A DNA stretch of 64,000 nt from Hofstenia miamia (Eukaryota > Xenacoelomorpha > Acoela). Below are positions 47,009-61,400 of this stretch, piece after piece. Numbering within the stretch: position 1 is the first letter of the stretch; every line of letters starts with the position of its first letter. Under the pieces are notes generated by a model. That model did not search any database. It was not told the DNA's origin and saw only the letters and a list, made by a program, of their open reading frames with translations. The DNA lies in assembly GCA_004352715.1 (NCBI GenBank), contig SCFE01000015.1, positions 2,085,749 through 2,149,748 on the forward strand, in the 5' to 3' direction. The translations under genes were made by a program, and so were the position numbers.

Positions 47009-47016
47009 ACTTCAGG

Positions 47017-49283
47017 ATAACTAAACATTTAGTAAAAAAATTTCGAAAGCTATCCATTTAGATTCAAACTGTCATTATTGCTCTCTTCCTCACTGATCAC
47101 AACTGTCAGTATTTTCATTTTTGTCATTTTGTATTGTTAATTCAATCAAGAAAGTAAATATCAAATTTCTTAAAATTTCAGAAATCAATTTTCAGCATGA
47201 TCTCTATATGCTTCTTTCTTTGCTTTATAACTCACACACAAAGTTTTGCAATTGATAGTTACAAAGTTTATAGTTTTTTCAAAGTTAATTGATATTTCGT
47301 GTCAGTTTTTTTTTCAGATATATTGTGTCCCTTATTAAATCGCTCATAAAGTTTCATTGTAAATATAAAACAATCATTGTATTTAATGTAATTTTTTTGA
47401 ATTTTCAAAATGTTTTTTGGAAGACACTCAGGAGTTTTTGTATACTTGAAATCCATAATTTCGAGTTGCAGTTTTTGATAAACATTTCGGGAACTTAATG
47501 CAAAGCTTTATATTTCTAATATAATAAAGCTTTTGCAAATTTTTTTTATTTTATAGATTGAAAATAGTGCTCTTACTTATAGCTCACCTTTAATATTTAT
47601 ATTTAAACTTGTTTATTTGAGGCGATGTATCGATGGAAAAATTAATTTAATTCTATGAAATTTTATTAGCATATCCTGTAATATAGGTCTGTTATAATTT
47701 TAATGAGCTTCACTTTTGTTTTTCTGCAGAAATATATTTAAATTTCATGAAGGTTTCTTAGGCGAAAATTTTTAAGTACATTTGTGAAGGAAAAAATCAT
47801 TGTTGTAAGGTTCAGAAGTATTAAACCATGTGTATTTACATTCAAGATTTCTAAGTCATTAAAAACTTTCGAATAATAACGCTTAATTAAATCAGTGAAC
47901 TACCGGTATTAGATTTCTATCTTTTTCTGCTTTGTTTCAAGATTGGCTTTAAATAACATCTTTTTCATAAATCCGATCAACTATATGAATAGGTGAAATA
48001 CATAGAGTAGTAATATTTCTGTATGTTGGAACATTCAATATGAGCGATTTGCTTATAATATCACCGTTTGTATAGGTCACGTATTCATTGCTCTTACCAC
48101 GTGGCTTTCTCTATTCAGTGTTGACTTCTCTTCTCCATTGCTTACTGCTTGTGCTCTCTCCTCAGTTTTGCTTTCAACGCATAGTGATTCTTTTGTCTTT
48201 CTCCATCACTACTATTGGGTTCCAAAATGTTTGCTCCTCTACTTGTTTTCAGTCTTTCTTTATCCAATTGCTTCTGATCACTTTGACTGTGCCACACTCA
48301 CTACTCGCCTTGTCCAAACCCAAACTCCAAAAAAGACAATCAAATTTATTATACTAGCATACTATGCGTCATATACTGTCACCTCTCGAGTTCCAACCCG
48401 ATTGTAGAGTCCGCCTTCTTCACAATTTTCATTTTTATTGTTAGGGTTGTGTTAGCTCTCGAAATAGGATCCTTATTGTTCCAGTTTGATCCTCTACTAC
48501 TTGACTGTTAGGGTGTATTATTTTTGTTATTATTATTATTTCTTGCATGCTCACAACTTGACTTTGGTTTTGCTGTCATCTCGAAAAGCTCGCCAATTTC
48601 TAGGAACTCCAAAAACTTTCCTATTTAATGTCATGGTATAAGTTAAATAAAGATTTTCTGTTTTTACGAAAATGGCACATAAGTAGCTTAAGTGGAGGTG
48701 TTGTGAGCATTATATTTTTCTTTAGGCAACATTTTCTAAAATTCACCGAAGAGGATTGCTACAATAGACTAACGCATAACGGTCTCTAGTGTAACAATGG
48801 AATTTATGCAGAACTATTCAAAAAGATTAAGCAAATTTGATTGTAAAATTTGTTTGTTCTGATGAAGAGTAGGTGCTCAGTTACAGAGGGCGGATTTGTT
48901 TGAATTCACAACTTTTCCCTACTTTTGAAGAAAGCGCAACTTTCGCTAGTTACGTAGAATTCCACGCAAAATTTCTACAGATTTCGTATCAAAGTTTGAT
49001 TTTGATTTTGAACCATATAAATGCAAAATTTCCGCAATTTTGGCGAAAGATATGGACCTGGAGAAAATGATATTTTCTAGAGACTGCATTGTTGAGGAAA
49101 ACCAATTGTTTCATGCAACATTGAGGAAATATTCTAGTCTATAAGGGGGCATTTTGTGACCAAAACTTAAATGTGTCCATGTAGAGGGTCTAAAAACCAT
49201 TTAATTGTTGTGGTTTGCGAATTTTGATGAGTAATAAAATATTGTCACCGTACAGTTGAAAATTTTGTGCGCAACATTTTATG
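47017..49283. other. Non-coding stretch with a pyrimidine-rich segment
   Basis: 48080-48450 is unusually C/T-rich, giving Leu/Ser/Phe-rich frames (48088-48407) that I do not accept as genes. Downstream TGTTAGGGTGTATT (48507) and AATAAAGATTTTC (48647) could belong to a solo LTR, but no pair of ends or target duplication was found. Confidence 0.4.
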
Positions 49284-49437
49284 CTACCAAATTCGCCCCC
49301 ACCCNNNNNNNNNNNNNNNNNNNNNNNNNNNNNNNNNNNNNNNNNNNNNNNNNNNNNNNNNNNNNNNNNNNNNNNNNNNNNNNNNNNNNNNNNNNNNNNN
49401 NNNNNNNNNNNNNNNNCTACCAAATTCGCCCCCACCC
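49284..49437. repeat. 21-bp duplication flanking an assembly gap
   Basis: CTACCAAATTCGCCCCCACCC is present at 49284-49304 and again at 49417-49437, around 112 Ns (49305-49416). The C-run probably stopped the assembly. The frames spanning the Ns are artefacts. Confidence 0.9.
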
Positions 49438-49439
49438 CC

Positions 49440-50260
49440 CCCCTCCCTGCTCGTTGTAATTATAGAACTTACAGCTTACATGCTGATAGTCGCAAATGTA
49501 AATATGAAACTTCTCTACTGAGCCTAAATTTAATTGCGTGCCCTCGAAATTTTATGATCAAATTCGTTCACTAAAAATCTACATTATCAGATTTTATAAT
49601 AAATATAAAATTATATAGAATATTTGAACATATAACCGCTTAATATAATCTGCTTTTCAAGTATTAATTTTATAGTGTCCGCTTAGTTGGCATTTGTTAT
49701 ATTTTCGATAAAGTTATTTAAGCGCGATCTGACACTGCGCTTTCGTGTTCATTAACACTAATTAGATTCAGGTGAGACTAATTATCTGGTGTTTCTGGAG
49801 CATTCAATATGACTTCACTGATCGTGATTTATTTTCACTGATGGTTGTTTTTCAGCGTTTAAAATTTAAATTGCAATGACTGGGTTTTTTACACGAAAGG
49901 ATTAAATTGCAAATATAGAAACATCTAAAAATTTTGGGCTGGCTCATGTTAACTTCAGTTGAAACATATGTAAAACAAACTTAATTTAAAATGAAAGAAT
50001 ACCATTTCAATATGAAATGATGGAGGAGTCAGAATTTTCATCAGATGGGGTGAGAAATATCTTAAGGTGCTAGCAATTTTCATAAGCCAAAATTTCTTCA
50101 ATTTAAAAATTATCATTTAATTTCACAAATTATATTTTAAATATTAAAATATCTAAATGTGCTTCATGTTTTACGTATTAGAAAAGTAGGGACACTGCAA
50201 AAAATATCACCAGGAAGATTATTAAATAATGCAACTTTAGGAAAAATAATTTTTACCAAG
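49440..50260. other. A+T-rich stretch before the tandem array
   Basis: No gene recognised. The last bases (TTTTTACCAAG) resemble the end of the array unit only in the final AAG. Confidence 0.5.
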
Positions 50261-52416
50261 TCTCAGGCAAACTAGAACATGATTGTTTTCATATTCCATA
50301 AGCTAGTCAAAATTTGAACATCATTTATTAAACCTGACCTGATCGTATAAAAATGTGTGGCATAATGAGGTCATAATTGCTAGAGACGTGACCTTGCACA
50401 ATCCTACTACAAAATAATAATGAAATAATATAATGCATACCTTATTTGTATCTGATTAAATTCTTCTCATTGCTCATTATCTGTCCAGGTATGGGATAAG
50501 GCATCAGCTACTTGAAACATTACACAAAAGGTGGACTAATTTTGGTCTTCACTTCATGTTTGGAAAAGTCTCAGGCAAACTAGAACATGATTGTTTTCAT
50601 ATTCCATAAGCTAGTCAAAATTTGAACATCATTTATTAAACCTGACCTGATCGTATAAAAATGTGTGGCATAATGAGGTCATAATTGCTAGAGACGTGAC
50701 CTTGCACAATCCTACTACAAAATAATAATGAAATAATATAATGCATACCTTATTTGTATCTGATTAAATTCTTCTCATTGCTCATTATCTGTCCAGGTAT
50801 GGGATAAGGCATCAGCTACTTGAAACATTACACAAAAGGTGGACTAATTTTGGTCTTCACTTCATGTTTGGAAAAGTCTCAGGCAAACTAGAACATGATT
50901 GTTTTCATATTCCATAAGCTAGTCAAAATTTGAACATCATTTATTAAACCTGACCTGATCGTATAAAAATGTGTGGCATAATGAGGTCATAATTGCTAGA
51001 GACGTGACCTTGCACAATCCTACTACAAAATAATAATGAAATAATATAATGCATACCTTATTTGTATCTGATTAAATTCTTCTCATTGCTCATTATCTGT
51101 CCAGGTATGGGATAAGGCATCAGCTACTTGAAACATTACACAAAAGGTGGACTAATTTTGGTCTTCACTTCATGTTTGGAAAAGTCTCAGGCAAACTAGA
51201 ACATGATTGTTTTCATATTCCATAAGCTAGTCAAAATTTGAACATCATTTATTAAACCTGACCTGATCGTATAAAAATGTGTGGCATAATGAGGTCATAA
51301 TTGCTAGAGACGTGACCTTGCACAATCCTACTACAAAATAATAATGAAATAATATAATGCATACCTTATTTGTATCTGATTAAATTCTTCTCATTGCTCA
51401 TTATCTGTCCAGGTATGGGATAAGGCATCAGCTACTTGAAACATTACACAAAAGGTGGACTAATTTTGGTCTTCACTTCATGTTTGGAAAAGTCTCAGGC
51501 AAACTAGAACATGATTGTTTTCATATTCCATAAGCTAGTCAAAATTTGAACATCATTTATTAAACCTGACCTGATCGTATAAAAATGTGTGGCATAATGA
51601 GGTCATAATTGCTAGAGACGTGACCTTGCACAATCCTACTACAAAATAATAATGAAATAATATAATGCATACCTTATTTGTATCTGATTAAATTCTTCTC
51701 ATTGCTCATTATCTGTCCAGGTATGGGATAAGGCATCAGCTACTTGAAACATTACACAAAAGGTGGACTAATTTTGGTCTTCACTTCATGTTTGGAAAAG
51801 TCTCAGGCAAACTAGAACATGATTGTTTTCATATTCCATAAGCTAGTCAAAATTTGAACATCATTTATTAAACCTGACCTGATCGTATAAAAATGTGTGG
51901 CATAATGAGGTCATAATTGCTAGAGACGTGACCTTGCACAATCCTACTACAAAATAATAATGAAATAATATAATGCATACCTTATTTGTATCTGATTAAA
52001 TTCTTCTCATTGCTCATTATCTGTCCAGGTATGGGATAAGGCATCAGCTACTTGAAACATTACACAAAAGGTGGACTAATTTTGGTCTTCACTTCATGTT
52101 TGGAAAAGTCTCAGGCAAACTAGAACATGATTGTTTTCATATTCCATAAGCTAGTCAAAATTTGAACATCATTTATTAAACCTGACCTGATCGTATAAAA
52201 ATGTGTGGCATAATGAGGTCATAATTGCTAGAGACGTGACCTTGCACAATCCTACTACAAAATAATAATGAAATAATATAATGCATACCTTATTTGTATC
52301 TGATTAAATTCTTCTCATTGCTCATTATCTGTCCAGGTATGGGATAAGGCATCAGCTACTTGAAACATTACACAAAAGGTGGACTAATTTTGGTCTTCAC
52401 TTCATGTTTGGAAAAG
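50261..52416 (+). repeat. Tandem array: 7 units of 308 bp, apparently identical
   Basis: Units start TCTCAGGCAAACTAGAAC at 50261, 50569, 50877, 51185, 51493, 51801 and 52109, exactly 308 apart; the eighth start at 52417 diverges after a few bases. I saw no difference between units. The monomer has no long open frame. Each carries three nuclear-receptor-type half-sites: TGACCT, AGGTCA and TGACCT (50335, 50368 and 50389 in unit 1). This is a satellite-like array; the identity implies very recent amplification, homogenisation or an assembly effect. Confidence 0.96.
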
Positions 52417-52419
52417 TAG

Positions 52420-55204
52420 CAGGCATAAGCTTACCAATTTTTAAAAACCAAATAAACGTGACACTTTTTCTCCTTTCAAAAATAGAAAAATTGTGTATAA
52501 AATAAATTTATTTCAATAATTTTCGCGGTAGTATTACACAATACTAATTAAATGTGTGGCATTGCAAAGGAAGTGATGAATACCCACATTTTGTTGACCC
52601 TCCGCGTGCTCAATGCATCAGTAGTTCGTTTTTTCACTCAATTGGTTAAAATTTCATCTATCGATTTCTTGTGTAATTACTTTCATCTCTTACTTATAAA
52701 AGTACATGTAATCGGAGACTACTGTAGCCTTGGAGATGCGCAAACCGTGTTCTTTTGGTTATTTGATAACTGTTAAACGCATAGCACATTTTAATAATTA
52801 CTCAGAATTAACTCGAATAAACGCGATTTAATCATTTATATTTTGAAATTGCACCGTCAATGAGGCGCGAGTAAAAGAGATTTGATTGAAGTCACTGACA
52901 TAATGGTTTTCGCTAGAGTGGAAATACTAAGTAGTCTGCGGTACGGGGTATCATTCATGGCAAGGGAAGAGGAACCAATTGTCAAATTCATTTGAAAATT
53001 AACTAATCCGCTATTACGCGAAGCGTAAGTGAAGTGAAACCACATTATCAATCCAATGGAAATTTTCATCAAACTAATTACAAAGTTCAGCATAATGGGA
53101 TAGATTCTCCTTCAAACAGACCAATGTTAATTGATCGTGATTTTCTCTTAAAACATATACCATAAAATATACTGGCCTTCTCTGCACTAAACTTGTTGCT
53201 ACTAGATCGCATTGAGCCAAATTTTAACACTTTTGAAAAAAACTAGAAAACATTTTAACGCTGACAATTGCTTACTGTGTAGACGCACATTTTTGTAAAT
53301 GCTACAGTGAATTTCTAAGAAGTATCCTACTGATTAATAATCAAATTTCATATTAACAAGGTCTAATGAAACGTTTTCCAGTTGTTAAAAACATCTCGCC
53401 AAGGACAGTCTTCTGACAAATCGCAAGAAATTGTTCAAAATTCTACTCAGGATCCTACAAAGCACTGAGTTGACTAATGGACTTATCCATACAGTTCAGT
53501 AGTTGATCATTGTTTCAAATGTTATACCCCTGTCAATAATGCTCGACGTTTTCGAAAAAAATGTGGTTTTTTTCGTTTATTGCATTTCAAAACCACCGTT
53601 TGTTTCGGTTTCGGTTTTTTAGCTAACTACTATCAGTATTCAAGAGAAAAATACCTTTTACTGTATATTTTCGTAACACTAAATTATGTTGCTAATCAAA
53701 TACAACAAAATTACGCTTCAACTTGAAACACAACTTGCGGGCGTTTGCTTCAAGAAGGCTGCATCGTTTCTTGGAAACATTATAGGTAAGTGTTTTTTTT
53801 CGGTATACCGCCGACCACTACCTGCGAATAAATTTAATACCTTGTTTAAAGTGAGCATATTCCATTAGTGCTGTACGCATGGCGAGGGAAATGCTCAGCG
53901 GCAGATTCCCAATTCTGAGTTTTTCCTTAAGCAAATTAGATGTCTTTTTAATAAAATTTAAACAATATAACCGAGCGTGCTTACGACTGAAAGATCATTT
54001 CATAAAAAAATCTTTCTGAATGCAATTATCATGTAAACATAGTTTCATGATCAAACATTATAGGCAAAATTTTATCTGAAAAGCAATTAAAACATGAAAC
54101 AATTTTTCAAAGTAAAGAACTATGTAAGTGCTTAATGATATATGTTCGTCTTAATTGCTGCACTTTAATGAAATAACAATAACACTTTTGAAGTTTTTAA
54201 ATTATATTTAATTCAATTTTGCTTCTTTGTTTTCGATTGTCATTTGGAGTAGTACTTGATCACTTGTGTACTTAATGTAGCATTCACGTAAATGTTCTAA
54301 AATTAGATTAGGAATGCTATATTCGGAGAGGTTTACGCTCTCAAATCTACTATTTTCTATTGCAAGAACTGAAAAAATATTTCAATATTTTGTTACATTC
54401 GATTGTTCAAACTATCCAGTAAGAAACTAAAGGAAGCATCTGCTGATATAGTCATTTGATATCTGGTATTATCTACCCACGCTTCTTCTTTTAGACTCAT
54501 TTCTTGTCTGAATTGTGCAGGTTCATAGTATAAGGTCATTATTTTTTTCAGTTATTAAATATTGATTGAAATCGATTTATTTAAAAAGTCATATGGTTTT
54601 TATTTGCAATTAAACCTTGATTTAAAAAACCGGTGCACTTTGATCATTAACGTTAACGACTAAAACGGATTTTGTGATTTCAATTATGGAATCTGGTAAA
54701 AAGCAAACGTTGTTCCGTGATTATATTATTAGTTCACAAGTTGATTACATCTACCACGTTGATAACGGCATCGGCCTTTTTTACTAATGGAATCATGTTG
54801 TTGCAAAAATTGAATTTACTGTAATAAAAATATATTAAAACTGTCTTTATCGAAATTATTCGTTTAGCACATTAAGCGAAAGTGTTTAAAGGGCTATTTC
54901 TGCCACTTGTGTTGCCTTTCAAGGAAAATTGCATTAATAATACTCTCTCAAAAATCCGAAAATTGCAGAATATATAAATTAAAAGGGCTAATTTTTTACT
55001 CAAACTCTAAAGAAGGAAATTTTGGAACTAAATATTGATGGTTGGAAAAAACCCAGATGCGCAGCTATGATTTACTGTAACGGAGTGCCAGGAATTTCAT
55101 CATTTTTGCAAAACCAAATCCTACAAGACATCTAAAAGCAGCCGAACTAGGGATTTTGAAATGTCATGCATTTTGGAGATGAATTATGGCTTTTAATAAA
55201 TATG
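52420..55204. other. Stretch after the array, no gene confirmed
   Basis: Frames at 52552-52776 (+) and 52857-53093 (-) are unrecognised. At 53686-53786 an open frame ends at a consensus donor (ATAG|GTAAGTG), so a host exon is possible but unsupported by any similarity. Confidence 0.4.
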
Positions 55205-55425
55205 GGTAAATCTACATTTCCGTTAATGTAAAATTATGGAATAAAATGGATAAATCTACATTTCCGTTAATGTTAAATTATGGAATAAATATGGATAAAT
55301 CTACATTTCCGTTAATGTAAAATTATGGAATAAATATGGATAAATCAACATTCCCGTTAATGTAAAGTTATGGAAAAAATATGGATAAATCTACATTTCT
55401 GTTAATGTAAAATAATATAGATTTC
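55205..55425 (+). repeat. 45-bp minisatellite, about five units
   Basis: Units containing TAAATCTACATTTCCGTTAA and GTAAAATTATGGAATAAAT start at offsets of 44, 45, 45 and 45 (the TCTAC word at 55211, 55255, 55300, 55345 and 55390). The last two units have substitutions (CAACATTCCC, CATTTCTG), so the array is older than the 308-bp one. Confidence 0.93.
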
Positions 55426-56583
55426 AAAATCTTAATATATGTATGGTAGTCAGTTTATATAAAAGGTCTATGAATCAGTAATATATATATACAAGAAATA
55501 GTTCTGCAATATAATATGAACTGAATATCCCCAATAATTATGTGATAAATTAAAATAAAGCGAAAATTACATCCTCCAATGTACTAAATAAATTAATACT
55601 GATATTAGCTGATAAGATTAGAATTACATTATAGAATATAATTGAATAATATCCATCATATTGTAAAAAATGGGTGAAAAGTGAAACGAAAACAACATAA
55701 TTTTTTTAATGCAAAGGTATACAATAAAGAATTTTTTTAAGTTTTTTCATAATATAACGTCGTTATGGATATTTGCTAAAGCTCTGCAGCCTCTCAGAAT
55801 GCATCGTAAAATTTTGACGAATATACAATTAGATATTTGATGAAGCGCATGTACTTGTTTCGATTATTGCTAAGTTCAAATCGCAGTTATTATTTTGATT
55901 ATTTATAAAACGGTCCATTTGATATTTCTTAATGTTTTTGCCATCTGTATCAAATTATATGCATTACCTGTAATTGCCTTTAGTAAATGCGCTCTTTAAA
56001 TAAAAAATTAATGAATTTCCAGATTTGGCATTATGTATCAACTTTTTAATTATTCAAAGACTTGGGTAATTAATATTAACATCATTTCTTAACTAATAAT
56101 CGTTTCTTGGATAATCAATAGCGCCTTAGATCCAATTTCAAAAAATAGGAAACACTTTTTAATATTGCACACTGTAATTGGAGATTTAGATGATTGTAGG
56201 AACTTAAAAAACTTCCTGTTTAACACTTTCCCGGAAAACATAAAATGTGCACTCATCCATATATTATTGATATATTTGCTGATTAAAAAGAATAACGCTC
56301 TATAGAAACAATGCCTCATATCAAAAAGGCCATAGTAAAGTGTTGCCTTCAGTTTTAACTAGAACAAATTCTAAATTGAATGACTTACTCCTAAATCGAT
56401 ATGTTTGTTGTTTAACAAACAATTACAAATCTTAATAAATATAATTATCAAGAGTTCTACCACACCATATTGTAAAAAATCAAAAATTAGCGCATTAAGG
56501 CATCCACAGGCTTCAGATTCTATTTACATAGGTGTGTGTCTACAAAGTGGGAAATTGGTACTAAATTGTGAACAGCATTGAAC

Positions 56584-56591
<8 letters not shown>

Positions 56592-56624
<33 letters not shown>
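56592..56624. repeat. (TA)n microsatellite
   Basis: Pure TA run preceded by ATATATACATA. Confidence 0.95.
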
Positions 56625-56629
<5 letters not shown>

Positions 56630-58445
56630 TTAGCTTTTTTATTCTATTTCCTTTGACGTCGGGTTGCTTGACCTTCTTTTCTTTCACCACAGTACTCAGT
56701 TTTGCCTTACATAGACATCTTCCTATATTTTTTGTTTGTCATGGAATACTACTTTTGGGGTTTAATCAATTTATAATGATACCAATGCCGACCACAAATT
56801 ATGAATTACTAGGCCACGCTTAAATAACATGACGTCTCGTATACATTGAATTGATAGAGATAGTTCGTTCCACATAAGTTATGCATCATGATGAAAATAT
56901 CTTCAGAAATATTTACCTGTATACATAAGAGGGTCGGTGATTTTTGCTCACAATAGGATCTAAGCGGCCTTAAAATCGTGTATCTCAATGTACCGGGCCG
57001 AAAACGGACTTGGATTTAATACATAGTCCTAGCCCTCCACGTATTACAAGGGGAGAATTTCAAGGGAAATTCCATGATTGGCTAGCTAATTTTAGAATCA
57101 TAGAGGTATCATATAATGTATGGAATAGTGGAGTTGTTCAATGAGAATTATAGTTATATAATGTTAGGTTGCATTATATGAACGTTTCTCATATTAATTC
57201 ATAAAAAATGCAATTATACTTTCTACGGTAAGCATCCAAAATTAAGTCATGTTTTTTGCTCTAGATTCACCCTGATGGGTGCCACTGTAGTTTGATTGGC
57301 AGTTTGTTTGCGTGTTGAATTGAAGAGAAATAATTATTTTGTCTCGTTTCAACAATGCAGTTAAATGAATATAAAGTATTAAAGGCAGAGAAACGAAATT
57401 AGAGCGAAGAAAAAGTAGGTTTGTCAAATTAGCCAGACGAATTGTTAAAAAACTACTTTGATTAGATAAAGTTAACTCTCGAGTATAACGAAGAATTGTC
57501 TTCTAAATTATTATTAAAACTCAATATAATAAATTTAGCATAAAATTCAATGCTACATTGCAATTTTTGTTTTTTAAACAAATATATATAAAACAAGTTT
57601 AGGATTTACTGATAAATTTTCATTATGTTTTTGAAGTAATTCCAGTTTTTACTTACTAAATTTCTGCCAACACCGATATTGAATATAGGTTGCGCAGCAG
57701 AGATCATTGCCGTTCATGTTGATGTTTGCTTGGTTTCACAGTAATTTTCCGTAATATTTATGCTTAAATTAAATTTTGATCATCTATACATTTTTTGTGC
57801 TATACGTAGTGACGAAAATTGAAGCAAATGTTGGACAGGTCGTACAGCAAGCTGACGGTAGTATAGTTACTTTATTGAATATAGACAAAGTATATCGCTA
57901 AGCTATTTTGTTTTCTAGTTGAACTTCCAACAAGATTGAACTTTGATGTGTTTAAGTGAAATTTAAATACAGCAGGACAAAAATTGTTTAGGTATATATT
58001 TGACATTATTAGGTATCAAATTTATACCATATAATAGAAGTCTTCTCATTTGGTTTGGATATGTCCAATTGACATACAATAAAACTTCAGTTTCGAAATC
58101 TTTCAAAATGTCTTTGATGACGTTCTTCTCTATCAAAAAGCAATTGAAGTTATATTTGGATCAATTTTATTCTAAATTGTGTTACTTAAATTATCTGGTC
58201 TCATTATTTTGCCTACACTAACATATTATGAAAATATGTAACGTCTTTTTTTAATTTTATACAACAAATGAAATGACTATTATTATTACATAATTCAAAT
58301 GTTGTGCATTTTTCATGCACTGATTTTTCATGTATATTTCTATATAAGATAAACATAATGAACTCTAATTACATTGCACTCTGGAGCTAAGTTATCTAAT
58401 TATATTCATTAATCGGTAATGGGATGCAGCGCATGAATTAATGCC

Positions 58446-58470
58446 TATATATATATATATATATATATAT
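58446..58470. repeat. (TA)n microsatellite
   Basis: Pure TA run. Confidence 0.95.
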
Positions 58471-61400
58471 CCCCAAGTCCGTCTCACAAATAGAATAGAA
58501 AATCACATAAAATTTTGAAACACAAAGAGCTTAGACAATGCATGCCACGCTTATGCCAATAAAATCAGCATTACGTTATAAAAATTGCAATGCATGCATT
58601 TTAAATAGTAATGATTCTGTCTAACACAGCTGTCAGCCAAAAAAATTATATTTAAGATATGTAGTAGTTTGTAATGCATTTTCCTGATTTAGTAGCAAGC
58701 TTTAATTGGGAAATGCATGTGAATATATATGCATTAAATATAAAAAATGTGTCAAAAATTTGTGAAAATAGAGTTGCAAAAATTATTGGCGTCCAAAGCT
58801 TATAGAAATTGCACTACATTGTCAAATTGGCAACTATGTCAATATTTTTGAAACTTGAGTGCATTCCTACAAAAAATTGTGAATACAATAAAGTTTTTTC
58901 ATTTAATTCGAGTTTTTTATATTTTATTAACCATGTCATTTATGATGATATTTTGAGATAGTCTCTTCATAGGAGTGTGTGTGATGTAAGCTAGGTTGAT
59001 GTTAAAATATGTTTCGACCAAATTTACATTAAAAATGAAAAATTGACCATGCTGTTGAATATTAAAGCAAGAAGGGTATCTCAATGCATTTGTACATTCC
59101 ATTTTTGGATTTGAGTTTCATGAAATTACTAATGAGCAACTGTTATTTAAAAAAGGTTGAAACGTACCAAGAACAAAATTAATTGCAGCAATATAAGCAA
59201 CATTTATGTCAATAACAAAAATCCTAGAGTGCAATGTAGATTTTTACTCCATTCAGATTAACATTTAAATTTTTACTGTGCAAAATTTCATTTGCCGCTA
59301 TACCAAACTACGTAAGATACTAATTTTAATGACATATAATTGCCATAATGTAAAATTTCTAACTAATACTTTGAATTTCATTTTCAGCTCGAGATTCATG
59401 CTTAAAAATTGATTTTAATCTGTGGAATTTCATTCATGAATGTATGAGTGAGCGTTTGCATTAAATAAATTTTTCTTTCTATGCAAATTTATATTTTTGA
59501 TTGTAGTAACTACTTACTGAATGTAATATTCTTAAACAATATATATCATTATCATTTTAATTCAATGTTGTAGCAACAGTATTGTGTATGCATTCAACTA
59601 ATCAGAATTCATCGTTTGCAATAAACTGTAAAAATAATTTTTTGTTTGAAATTTGGTACTTCTATAAATTTTTGCAAAATTTCTCTCGATCCAACATATA
59701 AATACACCAGAATAGGTTGATCTACAGTCTCTAAATAACCTCTGGTTTAGTGGATCGTTTATTTATTATTCAAAGTTTGGTTAGAATGTTGATGAGGTCT
59801 TTGTAGAATTTTATTTGAAATCTTCATATTTACGTATTATAATCACTCGTTAACATATTTCAAGTGGCGTCATTCGTTTAATTCGTTTACATTACCAAAT
59901 CGAACTTGATCCTAAAAAGTTTTTTAGAGAAATTGTTTTATGAATTTTCAAAGAATATGAATTTTAAATTTCCATAAAAGTTTTTCTGTAAATTTTAACA
60001 CTGAGAGTTTTAGGAAATGAACATCAAACTTCAAAAGAATTTTCGATGGGAAACTAATAGAAGATTTTATAAAAATAGACGTTCGAGCACTAACTCTGCT
60101 TCAGGCTTTAAGTAATATTTTAGATGGGTTCTTTATTCTTTAAACTACTAATATCTTCCTAAATTACTTCGGTGCAAATTAAAATCATGTTTTGTACATT
60201 TTTTATTATTGCGTTCATGGATTTTTGACAGCAGTGCATTTCAATATAAATATATCCGGATTCCATGTTGTAGCCCTAAACTGTCCTTTTCCAATTTTAA
60301 AAGAATTCACTAGAAATGAACAAATTTATTGGGGAATGTGCTTGAATGTAATGTTGAACATTTCTATTAAACTGTCTGACTGTGCCTGATGTACTTGAAG
60401 AGATTAACTATTTTGCATGAAAATGCCGATTTTTTAAAAATTTTATATTTTCTCCAAACCTAATTTTTGGGTAATCAGGAGGTATAAGGACCAAGAGCAA
60501 CAAATAGCCGTAACTGTTTCCAACCAAACCCATTGAGGTGTGCCATGCTCAAAGTAAGAGATTGTGCCGCGCTTTACTGACCATGTCTGAGTGCGGTCTT
60601 AAAAAGAAAATGAAAGTCTAAAAATTTTGTCAAGAACAAAATTCTAAGAAATTCTTTTGCAAGTTTAAGATTGACACAAAATATGCAGCGCCCTCTAGCG
60701 TAACTCCAGTGCATTTTTTAATTCGTCTTAAATCTCAAGTGTATAAAGAGAAACTTTATAACTGATATTCTTCATTTACATCTCGTCTATATTTGTTAAT
60801 CAACGATTGGAATTATCTCAAGATGTTTTATTTTATTCTCAAAACAGTCATAAATCTTTTAATTATTGTTCAATTATTAATTTTTGCAAATGATAATATT
60901 TATTAATAGGCTGCATTTTGCTTCAATCTTAAAATGCAATATTAGTCGAGGAAACACAAGTGAATGTTTTCCCAGTTTAGCCACTCTATATATTTGATGA
61001 TGTGACAATCAGTAAGCCGTAGTCAATTCATAATTTCATTTGAGCACTGTATTTAAACTGGGAAATTTGAGAACATGTTTGATGTAGTAATCTAAAAATT
61101 TACAATAGCGCAATGTCAGGCTCAACTAAATTATTGTTGTGCATGATTTTGTAGAAGTTTTACTCTGAATGAGTCTAATTTACATATGCAAGTCATAGAA
61201 ATCATTAAAAAAAATTCTAACCATTTCTAGAAAATTGGTGGGCCCGGGCCGCCAGCCAGACATGTAATGCAATATATTGTATTTTCGTAATTGCATATGA
61301 GATAAACGGATTTACACAAATTCCTATAAAATTTATGAACAATTTTATCAAATTTTCTAATCTGCGAAATTGCATATTTCTCGGTACAAATTATTTGGAG

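Noticed and set aside
48088-48407. Leu/Ser/Phe-rich frames that look like membrane proteins
   Set aside because: They derive from a pyrimidine-rich stretch; there are two overlapping frames with the same bias and no domain.
49190-49574. Pro-rich frames beside a gap
   Set aside because: C-run and N artefacts with a duplicated flank.
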